Assembly (NCBI GenBank): GCA_030407085.1
Contig: CM059587.1
Coordinates: 45,420,501 to 45,484,500 of the forward strand
Reading direction: 5' to 3'
DNA from: Trichopria drosophilae
Taxonomy: Eukaryota; Arthropoda; Insecta; Hymenoptera; Diapriidae
DNA length: 64,000 nt
The stretch's first letter is position 1, and the number at the start of each line of letters is the position of its first letter. Shown in pieces: positions 23,298 through 35,600 of the stretch. Below the pieces are notes generated by a model. It ran no database searches. It was given only the letters and a program-made list of their open reading frames with translations, and was not told where the DNA came from. The position numbers and the translations under genes were made by a program.

Positions 23298-23613
23298 CTA
23301 CGTTTCTTCCTTTTCCTTGCCTTCCTCTTCGACCTTGATTTTCCCATTAACCTCCTCCTTGACATTGGCCAAAACGGTCAAGGAATACTTGACAGCGTGG
23401 TAGATGATGTTCTTGATTTGTAGTTTGTCCTCGTGATTCGTGTGGGTGTCGGAGAGCGCCCGGAACTCCTGAGTAAGGTGGAAGCAATGAGACACGTTTT
23501 CCGGCGACACAAAGTCTTCCGCGACCTTGATGCAGTTGTGAAGGTTGCGAACTTGATGCGGAGCACCAGCCGGAACGAAGACGGCATCACCCAGGCACTG
23601 AACTATCGCGTAC
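23298..23613 (-). CDS. Kdm3: Kdm3 last exon: end of JmjC domain and C-terminus
   Basis: The acceptor GTTGCAG is followed by [20 protein letters not shown], then [20 protein letters not shown] and [17 protein letters not shown]. The second iron-binding His is at 23556-23558. The tail is a short Glu/Lys-rich stretch ending in a TAG at 23298-23300. Confidence 0.95.
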
Positions 23614-26600
23614 CTGCAACAATCAATTTTCTCGTTAGCACATGCGGCGTTTGGTTCGGCATTTCGAAATTATATTTGTTAAATTCTATCAGTGTTAAAA
23701 AGCTCATAAAACATCACGGTATTCATGATTTGTATATGTTTACATCATTGAATGCGAACCAACTTAATCATGCTTCAAACTTGGTTGATCTTTATCGATT
23801 CCTCAATTTAAAGAAATATTTGATTTATCAAACTTTAAAAAGTACAAAATATTTTTCTTTCTTTCAATAAAAGAAAATATACTTCAATATTGAAAAAATT
23901 AAAAAGTTTCTAATATTCTTAAACCCTGAATGAACTTTGTAACATTAGAATCTTTCAGACAAATTTTATTATTTCTGCATGTATGTGTTTTTTTGGATTA
24001 GTGATTATATTCATATTATTATTTTTCTCAACCATTTTATAAATTATATCTTTTCAATACTCGTAGTAAAAATAAATTGATGATGCAATGTCCATTTGGG
24101 GACCAATGTCCAGGACAAAAACTATTGGTCAAAGAGCATTTGATTACATCAGTTGCAAAGTTTTAAATATGCTACCACCTGAAATTAGACTACCAAATTG
24201 AATCACTAGAAGTATAAAATTAAAAATTATGCGTAATATAAGAAAATTCGAAAGTAAATCTCTCAATATCAAATTCTTACCTAATCTAGTCTAATTCCAG
24301 AATTATGTGCATTCAACTCATATCATTCTATTCTATTGTAGTCTTAGTACCGCTTACTCACTCACTTAGTTTATAATTTTTATCTATTTTATGTTCTATT
24401 TTATGTTATATTTTATTACGTACTCCTTATGCGTGATTAATGGATAACATTTATAAACATTTCTATCTTTTATGTAGCAATTACTGAGATGTCTATTTTA
24501 TAAGTGTTTATTTTGTTTTATAATTTAATAAATTAAATGCATTTCTCGAAAATTCAATTATTTTTGTATCCTGAAACCTTTTGAAAGTAACACAAAAGTA
24601 AATAAATAATACCATTAAAAACACTACCCTGTAAAAAATCGTAATGAAATTGCCCACATATAATGGTAATTTTACAAGTGTATTGTAATTTCTTCACACT
24701 TAATGTAGTAAATTTACTCATGTATAACAGTAATTTTACAAGCTCGTTGGAAATTTACTACATTAAACGTAGGAATGAAAAATGTAGGAAAACTACAATA
24801 AGTTCTGTAAAATTACTTTTATATGAGGGGAATTTCATTAGAATTGCAATTTTTTCGAAAATTGAGAACAATAAAAAAAAAACAGTTTCGTAAAAAATTC
24901 CATCGTTTCCATCTTTACGAATTAAAATTTTCTCTGACATATTTGCAATTCTTCTAATGCATCCAGGCGAGTTTCTGGCTTTAGAAGCAAACGTTAGAGA
25001 AAATTAAAAAAAATTAGTAGTGCAAAAATACCATCTGATTGGTTCATCTACAGCCTTAAATCTTCATATATTGTATTTAGTTTAGTTTCAGTTTTTCAAG
25101 TGCTCTGAAAGTTGACAATAATACGAATAAATTTCATTTATTTAGATCTTTTCAGGATCGCACAGGGCGAATAAAATACAAGGAATATTTAATTAAATAT
25201 TTCGTTTGTGAAATCGGGAAATGAAACAGTGTAAATCACAGTACTGAATACTCAATTTCTTCGTAATGCAGTCGACAATATGTACTTCGTTTACAAAAAT
25301 GATACGTCTCGGTGAACGAATGTGTCACCCTCATAAATCATCCATTAGAATGTATAATTATTTTATATCATTTAGAAAAATATCTGATTGTTAACATCAG
25401 CATATTAACAATAATTTAAATAATAAAATAAGTTTGAGGTATTTTGATTAATTGATTGACTGTTAAACTATTCTATATATTATTGAGAAATCGACAATCG
25501 ATAGTTAATTTCAAATTTGTTTTGCATGTGTATACAGTTGAAACAAAGTTAAGTTTGGTTAAATCAAATAAACTTTATATGCTTGACTAAAAAATACTCT
25601 TCAAGCATATTCATTTTACATATCGCAGAATTACAATTAAAAGAAACTCACCCTTCGACGCCGTATTCTCGATAAAGTCTCTCTCTCAATGGTCCGTCGA
25701 GGTAACAACTCTGATCGTGTATCGGATCATGATGTGGCTCTAGTCGTGCGCCACTTTCTATCGCAACTGCATTTAGAAGATCTCGAATTTTGTCAGCGTC
25801 TCTGGCAGCGTAGATGTGCCACAATGCACCGGGAGACTCCCCTCGTTCGCGAACTCGCCTCCGAGTCAGAATATCACAGCCTGCGTCGTCTATAGCTTTT
25901 AAAGCCTCTGTAAACAGAAAACAATTTTCGGTTAATAACAAGTCACTTTACATTCGGAAGAAATATGTAAAATATGATTAATCTCAGGGTTAAAAAGCTC
26001 AAAAGTATTAATCACGGTTATTCGTGGTTTATTAAGATTTCATCATTATATCGGTTTGAATATGTAAAAGCTGCTTATTCGTTTAATTAACTAACCTTTC
26101 ACGTGTTCGTCGTTGTCACCATCCTTGGGGATTCCGACATAGACCATCACGTTCACGGCATCGGAGATGTCCAAATGCAAATTCGTCGTGCCTTTGTCCG
26201 AATGCAGCGCTGATCCATACGCGTTGTACATCTTCGGGCCAAGATCAGGCCGCACAAAGCAGGTCGGTAATCTACTCGCCAAGTTTAATCTTCCGGTTCG
26301 ACTCGTGTATTCCGAGAGTGGGAGAACCTTCATCAGATCGTTGTACCTCGAGGGGAGTAGTTCGGCAAAGTCATCACCCGGCGGCCAATCTTTCAGTTTC
26401 AGAAGCATCGGGTTTCCTTTGTCGTCCTTCAGCCGCTTGGAGAAGTTTTCAAAGCCTTCCCAAAACTTTCGCATCGGTTGGTTCGGTACTAAATTGCCAG
26501 TCATACAATTGATAAGATCGTTTTTCTCATCTCCAAAGTCCCTGGCAAACGAGTCCGGATGCCACAAATCGATGTTGAGATCCTTGGTAACGTCCGACAC

Positions 26601-29600
26601 GATCACCGGCTGCCCTCTTTTCCACTGATCTTGGAAAATCCTGTAATTATTTGGATTGTTCGGGTCGGTTAGCTTCAACAACTTTCCGTCGCACAGCCAC
26701 GAATGCGGAACATCTGGATACAGGCCCTTGCTTTCGGTGAGAGTCATTATTCGAATCGGTAACGGCTCCCTACCCTTCTGTGTCCACTTGTACCGACGAA
26801 CAAAGTGCTTCAATTCTCTTGGTTTTTCATCGAGTTCCCCTTCGTCTTCTTTGTTCGCACTGTGCTCGATAACGCTGGAAATAACTTCATTGAGTTCGTC
26901 CATCTTGGACTTTTTGCCACTCTTCGTTGTGGTGTTGGATGCGCTTGCCGGAGTGGTGTTGGCATTCGAAGGGTTTGTCGGAGAATTCGATCGACTTCCA
27001 TTTGCGTTTGTTTTGTGCGAAGGCCTGATCAGTAATTCCCGAAGAGTCGAATATCCCTCTCGATCTTCGTCGGAATCCGAACTCGAACCACTGTCATTTT
27101 TCTCTTGATTTTGTAGAGCCACGTCTGCCAACCAGCTCAAACGTGAATTCGAGTCTTCCCCGTTGACTTTGCCATCGGCCGAGCCATTCGCTTCGCCCGA
27201 CTTCTTTTCTTCCTTGATCTTAACATTTCCATTCATCACGGAACTTGTGTCACCTTTCACCAAACTACGCAGGACATCGTTGGATGCTGGGGATGACGTA
27301 GCCAGGGAACAACCGCAATGCTGCGGAATACCCCATTCGGCTCTGGTATCGTGTAGTCGTTTTCCTAGCTGCAACAGACAGTCGCCAGCAATGATCTGCG
27401 TAAGCATCAGTCGCTCTGGTTCGTGAGCTTGTCGACTAGTGCAAAGGAGCCACGAATACGGATCCATATCCTTTCGACTTTCACCCCAAATTTTGATCGT
27501 TCCGTTCTTTCGACCCTAAAATGATACATTAGTCTTAAAATTTGCACAACAATTTATTTATTAATTCCTGATAACTATATATTAATAATATTTGTAATAT
27601 ATATATTATTTATTTATTATTATATTATAAACGGGCAGTAACTGCCCTTACAAAAAAATATACAAAAATTTGTTGCAAACAAAAGTAAACTAAATAAAAT
27701 TTAAAACTAATAATATTTACACAAATGACATTTCACTGACGGGATAAAATTGTTAGCTTCTACAAGTTCTACTATCGGTGTGGGAAGAAGGTTCCACTAT
27801 CTTACGAGTTTGTTTATACCAGAATGATAAAAATAAATTGATCTACACTTTCTTTCTTTCAATATTCGGTACGTCCTGTGAGAATAAAATTGAGGACGAT
27901 AACGAAAAAATTCCTTCAATTCCGGTGAACGTATTCTATTATTCAAAACATTTCTGTAGAAAATAATATCATTTACTGTGTGTACAGATTTGATTGTTGG
28001 GATTTAAAATTTTGATGAAATATTGCTGAAATCGTGATTAAAGAAACTCATAGGATTTCCCCGATTTGAAGGAAAGGAAGCGCAGAAATTTTTGTTGAAC
28101 CGCTTCCAATCGAACTGCAGCTACTGCAGTAAAGGGTGACCAAACTGGGGAAGTATACAGAAAATGTTGCAGAACAAGGCATTTGAATATACAGTAGGAC
28201 CTCTCTTATTCTAATTAGTAAAGTTTTTCAAGATGGCGCCGACCTCTCTTATTCTAATTTTCCCCTGACCCCCACTTAATTTGCTTGAGATTTCGTGTGA
28301 TAGTAGGAGAAGACTTGTGGGGCAACGATTAGAATAAGAGAGGTCCTACTGTATAGATGATGGCATTACAATCTCGGAAAAATGTTGTAGATCTTATTAT
28401 AAAGCCTAGTTGTTTATGGGCTTTATTTGTAACATAATCCATACGATTCGAAAAAAAGAGAGAACTATCAAAAAAAGATGCCAAGATCTTTTATATTATT
28501 TACTACATTTATTGATGTTTTATCAATAAAGTACTGAAACGTCAGTGGGTTTTCGATCTACTGAAATGCATCACGTTTGTTTTAGAAATATTTAACAAAA
28601 GACAATTTGCTGTACACCACTCTTCAATATTGGAAAGATCTCTTTGTAATTTTGACGCACACATCAGGGTTTTAATAACATTATATAATTTGATATCATC
28701 AGCACATAATAAAATTTTTGAGAAGGAAATTACATTGATGATATCATTTATGAAATTTATAATACATATTTCAACGTTCAAATTTCTTAACCGCTTATAT
28801 GAAATATATGTCCAAATTTGTTGGTAAAACGGTCCTTTTACTTAATTGATTTTGTTTTTTTGAAACATAGGTGTAATAATGTAATAAATTATTTTTACGT
28901 TTCGGCCTATATGTTGGCCCTCTTCAGAAAAAGTTTATTTCTAAAAAAAATTGTATACAGTGAAATTTTAACTTTAAGTCTCTAATATAACAAATAATGT
29001 CTGAAATTTCTAAATTTAAAACTTTAAATTGAAATCTAGTTTAAAAATTTTTAAATTTTTGTAAATTTTGAAATGTTTTAAAATTTCTTTCATAACAACG
29101 TAGGAGGAAGATCCTTTGATTAATTAATTTTGGTAGAGTTGTCGAAATTCTAGAATATTCCTTTAAAAAAAAACATGATCATCTGGTTTTAAAACCAGAT
29201 TTCAATTTAAAATTTAAAATTTATAAATTATTTGTTACATTATTACACCTATGTTTCAAAAAAACAAAATCAATTAAGTAAAAGGACCGGTTAACCATCA
29301 AGTTTGGACATATATTTCATTTATGAAAACTAAAAACAAAATTTTATCATGACATAAAATTAATAATATTTGTAATATATACGATATAAAACAGTGTAAT
29401 TCTTACTTTGTAGCAATCGATGCAAACAACGAAGCCGCATCTGGCACAGGCCCAATGGTAGTTGAACAAAGTTGTTTCGCATACGTCGCACATTTCTCGG
29501 ATCCCTTGGACTACTCGTTTCCAAGCCACTGTTCCGTCTACAATCCCATCATTCGCTGTCAGGTACAAGAAAAAGGGCAATGCAAAAGCGTTAAAAATCA

Positions 29601-32600
29601 TGCGATCAACTAAACAAAATCTGCCACCATATGTTGATTTAAAATAAAATAAATGTCACCACAAGAAATACAAATAAAAATTATCTCGGTTTAAAATAAT
29701 GTGGGTTTAAATGAAAAATTTCATAAACGACAATTTATCGCAAATTTAACCACTTCAATGGTAATGGATCATATATGTACAAAAAAAATTATTGACAATA
29801 TAAAATATTGGGTCGCTGAATCCGAATCTGTCGTCAAAATGGGAAAATTCAAAATGGCGGCTGTAAATTTGCTAAATTTATTAAAATGTGCAGCGCACAT
29901 TTTTCTTTATACGGAAAACAGCTGAAAATTGTTACTCGAGGGTTTTCGGGGTCGCTGATTACGAATCTGAAGTTAGATTTTGAAAATTCTAAATGGCGGA
30001 TCCAAGATGGCCGACCGAAATGCGAAAAATTACCCAAACTTTATGAAACTGGGTTCTCGGGGGTTCTCGGGGCCGCTGATTATAAATCTGAAATCAGATT
30101 TTGAAAATTCAAAATGTCGGTTCCAAGATGGCCGACATAAATGTAAAAAATTTACTTGATTTTGATGAAAGTTGGTACTCGGGAATTTCTTGGGTCGCTG
30201 ATTACGAATTTCAAGTCAGATTTTGTAAATTCAAAATGGTGGATCTAAGATGGTCGACATAAATGTGAAATATGATTTGATTTTTTAAACGATTAATTAA
30301 ATGTTAAATGATATATTTTAGGAAAAAATGGAACCCGTGTTTCACCGTTTTTCGATGTCTTAAGTACAGACTGTACCACTTCTGGCACTTTTTTTTTAAA
30401 CAGCTACCATTGAAGTGGTTAAATCAAATTTTTAAACGTAAGAGACGTTTACCTTCAGTCATGTGATCCTGCAACGCATTCTTTTCTTGACTGACGAGAT
30501 CGCAAAATTGATCACCAATTTGACGAAGTAGACGATGAGCCATTTCCAAGTCCATGTCGGCTTTTTCTCCGTGATTCTTAACTTTCTCGATTTTATCGTT
30601 CTTTTCATTTTTCTCGTCTTTCACAAGATCGTTTATGTCGTTGCCAAGGCAACCAGGTTGCCAAAGTTTTAGGTCTTCCTGGAAAAGCAGAAAAAGATGG
30701 TTAATACACACTTTCCGCTTTCCGAAGACTAGTTGTTCTATCCGACAAAATTCAACTTACTTCGGAAGCATCTTTGTGTGGGTCGCAGAAACCTGCCGTG
30801 GCCACCATGCCGCATTTGGTGAAACGTAGCCGTCGGAAGGCGTAGAATCTACAAAAGATATTAAGTAACATTTTCGAGCGTTGATTCGGGGTCCACCTGC
30901 ACTCGCGACATTTGGCCAGTCTCGGTGCAACTTCGAAGCACGGTCCATCCTGCAGCCAGCTCTCCAGGGTTTTTTTCAATTGTGAAACAGGTGGTTTGCG
31001 ATTGTTTCCACCGCTTGGTCCGTTACCTCCCCCGCTTTTACTGTCGTCGCGTCGTTCTTTTTTTTGGCGGGGCTGCTGGTCGTCCCCGCCAACTTCGCTG
31101 TTTTTTGCCGTTTTGGGCCTCCTCCCTCGTTTCCTTGGTTCTCTGTTGTTTGCTGTTCGGGACAAAAATGTAACATAATCAAAATCCGATATTCAAACTC
31201 TATTGGTATAAATACTCGATATGCTTAGTTTCAGTGTTAAAAAGCTCATGATGAATCATGGAAAGTCAAAGTTGTAATAAAATTTCATCATAGAATGTTT
31301 CATCCCAGGGTTACGTCCAAAAAATATTTTCAAAATGTAAAATTTCAACAGACGATAAAAATAGCTTTGAAATGTTTAATATGCGATTTCGATGCCGATT
31401 CTCATAATTAGTAACACTCGATGCAAAGCAAGACTGACGCTAAGCACTTACCCTGCAAGTGAACGGTTAGTTCACCTGACGGGTGGGCCTTTTACAACAA
31501 GCTACGCGTCAACTAACCGTTTCCCGAGGAATTGTTCGAGTTAGCAGTAGTGTGCCGCGCCTTCGATGCAGGTTGCGTCGTATTTGCCTGTTCTACGGCG
31601 TCGCTGGCCGAGCCAGCTTCGCTGTCGTTGCTAGACTCGCTACCGGCTACTGCACTGGCACTCTGCTTCTCTTCCTTCCGTCGACGCATCTCCTCCATAG
31701 CTGCTTGTTGTCTTCGGGCAGCTCCTTTTTTTCGTTTTACCTACCACAGAGAGTAGATTATTAAGTAGTCGGGAAGTTCATGCTCTTTCTCATTCTACTA
31801 CGAATACTAACGACAAACTACATAAAAGCATTCACATTTTCAACCATCGAAAGTACAAAAGTGATAGAATAGTAAAAAATTATAAATGATAGTGTGTAGA
31901 GGTCTACATTAAATATTTATAAATTCGATTCAACAATGATAACAAATGTAAACTTAATGCATTCAAATAAAAGCAATTGGATTAAAAACATTCGTGTTCG
32001 TGTCATAAACAAAAAAGAAATCTACAGTCTAGAAAAATGTAGTTATGCAACGCAACGTTTCTTGTCATAACAATAAACAAAGTGGGTAAAAGCAAAATGG
32101 TCATGGACCACGCCGTTTTTTTAAGGTTAGGTTTAGTTCGTGTTCATTTTATGCACTTTAGGTCGTAAATAATTTCGGCAAACTAACCACTTCCGCCATC
32201 AACATTGTGAAAGGCACTTAATTTCAAGTTAATTTGATTCAGTTGACAAGATAAAGCAGTAATGGCCGAATCTTTTTAAAAACTTTAGGAATCACACGAG
32301 ACGCGTACGTGAGACGCCGTTATTCCGTTATGGCGCGGCGGTGATGATCATGATCTGCACCGCGCGCGCACAGGGGGAGTGTAGGTAGATTGTGCCGAGA
32401 GGCAAAAAAAGGATGAGACCCGACGAAAATGCTGCGATCACGGCGTTTTTCAGTACTTCACCTTCGCGCGCCAATTTTAAAAGATGTATCAACTTCGTTA
32501 TCGATTATAGGTTCATTCCTAGATAACCATCTTTTTTTCGTCTTGAAGACCGATATGCGACGTCTTAAAGACGTGATATGCACCCTGAAAAGACGGCAAA

Positions 32601-35600
32601 ATGTTAGGATAAGACAGCAAGAATTTTGAGGGTGCATGTCACGTCTTTAACTCTTTCAGTCACGCAATTAGGATAATTCACAGAACATTATAATCGCTAT
32701 TGAAAATAGGCTTTCTGGGGTCGCTGAATACGAATCCGGGGTCAGATTTGCAAAATATTAAAAATTAAAAATTAAAAATGGTGGATCCATTATAGCGGAC
32801 GACTTTTTCAAAAAATGATTTAAATCGCTTGAAACTAGTTGCTCGGGGTTTTTTGGGGTCGCTGATTAATCTGCTATTAGTTTTCATAAATTCGTGTCAA
32901 CTTTACTAATCTGACATTAGAATCGTAATCAGCGACCTCAAAAACCCCCAAGTAACTAATTTTAAGTGAATCCGTTGCATTTTTAAACATTCATCCGCCA
33001 TATTGGCTCCGCCATTTTGAATTTTTCAAAACTGATATCGGATTTGAATCAGCGACCCCAAAAACCTCAGAGTAATTAGTTTCAAGTGATTTGAATCATT
33101 TTTTTGAAAAAGTCGTGCGCCATCAATATGACGATAAAAATGGCGGATTTAATGATCCCCCCGATTATCACTTTCCAAGCAAATCTGATGGGTTTTTATA
33201 CGTTCTTCATCCACCTCAAAATATCGACCACTGTCACTGAAAGGGTTAAGACGTCGTAGAACGGTCTTTAAGACTAAAAAAAAAGATAGTTATCTGGGTT
33301 TCTTTTGATATATTTTTTGTTTAACCCATTAAGGACACATATTTACGTTGATTTTCGACCTTCATTTTCAACAGAAAATAAGATTAATATTGACTTGAAA
33401 GTGACCAACCCTACCATTTTCGAGTATGCATTTTCGATTGGCGTGGTCAAAATTGCATTTGCATTGCTTTAAAAACCAATATGGCGCATTTTAAAAAAAA
33501 TGAACAAAATTTCCTGTGTTTCGTTTTTTGTGAATTTTTTTTCGTACCAATAATGTTGCCGTATCGATGCCTTTCCGCAACCAAAAGAGCACAAAATATA
33601 TGAACTTCAACTAGGAATTTTTTTGTTTTGCCCCGAATCAACCTAACCTCTTGAAAACGTCAATATCTCTAAAAAATAAACCTTATTCTATCAGTTAAGA
33701 ACATTATTGATGAAATTCACGTATAAACATTATCGCATGATTTTAAATTATTCCATGAAATATGGTCGGCCATATCGGATCCACCATCTTGAATTTGACA
33801 AATCTAGTCTTAAATTCGTGAACAACCCCAAAAACCCCCGTATACGCATTGTATCGCGATTTTGAAACATTTTATTGAATTTCAGTCCAGCATATTGGAT
33901 CCGCCCCTCTTGAATTTCAAAAATCTAACCTCCAATTGCTGATCAGCAACTTCGAAAACCCCTGGACCTCCGTTTTAGGGAAAATAATACCACTAGTGAT
34001 GCGAATTTCATCAATAATGTTCATAATTGATAGAATAAGGTTTATTTCTTCGAGATATTGACGTTTTGAAGAGGTTAGGTTGATTCGGGGAAAACAAAAA
34101 AATTCCTAGTTGAAGTTCATATATTTTGTGCACTTTTGGTTGCAGAAAGGTATCGATCCGGCAACATTATTTATACGAAAAAAAAACGAAATTTTGTTCA
34201 TTTTTTTTAAATGCGCCATATTGGTTTTTAAAGCAATTTAAATGCAATTTTGACCAAGTTTTCGTAGTAATTATACGTAGGAATGTAATTAAAAATAGTT
34301 AATCTTATTTAAATTGAAAAATATACAAAAACATATAAATTTAATATTTACCGTGTTTTGTCTAGAAGTGTTGGGGCTTCATAGGAAACTGGTATGACTA
34401 CATTTTAAAAGAATTGTTTTAAAAATTATTCGTAACGTGTTTTTGTTTTGGTAATAATGAAACGTTTTGCATTGCCTATCTGACATGTATAAATTGGCAT
34501 AAAATTATGTAATAACTTAATTACATTCACTGTATGACATGAACGCGACTGATGCAATAAACTGTTCAGTCGTGTAAAGAAAACATGGAAGTTTTCCGCA
34601 AATTTTACGTTTCTCAAATTTACTTTAAAATCTACATTTTCAATAATAATACGAGCAGACATACGAAACAGGGAATTAAAACACGGAACATGCAGGTATC
34701 GTAAATAAGTTCAGCTAAATATAAAAACCAATAAAATAGATACCTTGGGTGGTTTTCGTTTAGGCGGCGACTTCCTCTCAGGATCGCTGCTGGAGGAGTC
34801 CTCTTGTAGACTTTTCGTATCAGTCGCATGGCCATTTAACGTTTCTTTATTCGTTGGTTTTCTTCCACTTTTCCCGGTAACTTTAGTTTTATTTATACTA
34901 TTAACCGCCATACTCCCGACATTGTGTATCGAATTCACAGCACTGGAATGACTCGTCGAAGTAGTCGTCGCAGTCGACGTCACTGCTGCTGCCGTGGTAG
35001 TGATTGGCGTCGTCGCTGCCACCGTTGTCGTTGTTGATGTGGTGGTTGAGTCTTTCTCTTTATTGTTTAATGGTTGGGACGGAGCCTGGGCAATATTAAG
35101 AGGCAGCGTGACGCAGGAACCGCTGCCAACTACCCCGACAGTGTCCTCCGAACCATCTTCGCCCGAATGCCTCTGTAGCCAGGCTTTTTTAAGTTTGTGA
35201 ACCGGATAACTAGTACTACTAGGAGGCCGGGGTGCAGGACTATTCGATTTCTCGCTATCTGCTTTGTCGACGTTATTCACTGTCGACGTCTTAGCGGGTG
35301 TTCCTGGCGCACTAGGTGTCGGACTTGGAGCCGCTGACGGTGCAGGACTCGGTACCGGCGTAGGACTTGGCGCCGTACTAGGTGTGGGGTTCTGGGAACT
35401 GACACTACCCGTACTCGATGGTCGAATGGATCCGTCTCCGCTCGCTGTTCGAGGAGCAGGACTCACCGAAGGAACTTGTACCTGCAATAAAAAATAAAAT
35501 AAATTAATTTAAAAAAGGTAAACCTCTTAGGATACTCTGTAAGTACTAGCAAACAGAAACTATTTGAATTCACGGAGTAAGTTTCATAAAACGAAAAACT

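Noticed and set aside
26167..27426. Plus-strand open frames of 62-153 codons
   Set aside because: They are antisense shadows of the Kdm3 JmjC exon, whose minus-strand frame has clear domain motifs and splice sites.
33447..33641. 64-codon minus-strand frame
   Set aside because: It lies in a foldback arm whose other arm carries the same sequence in reverse, so it is repeat DNA.
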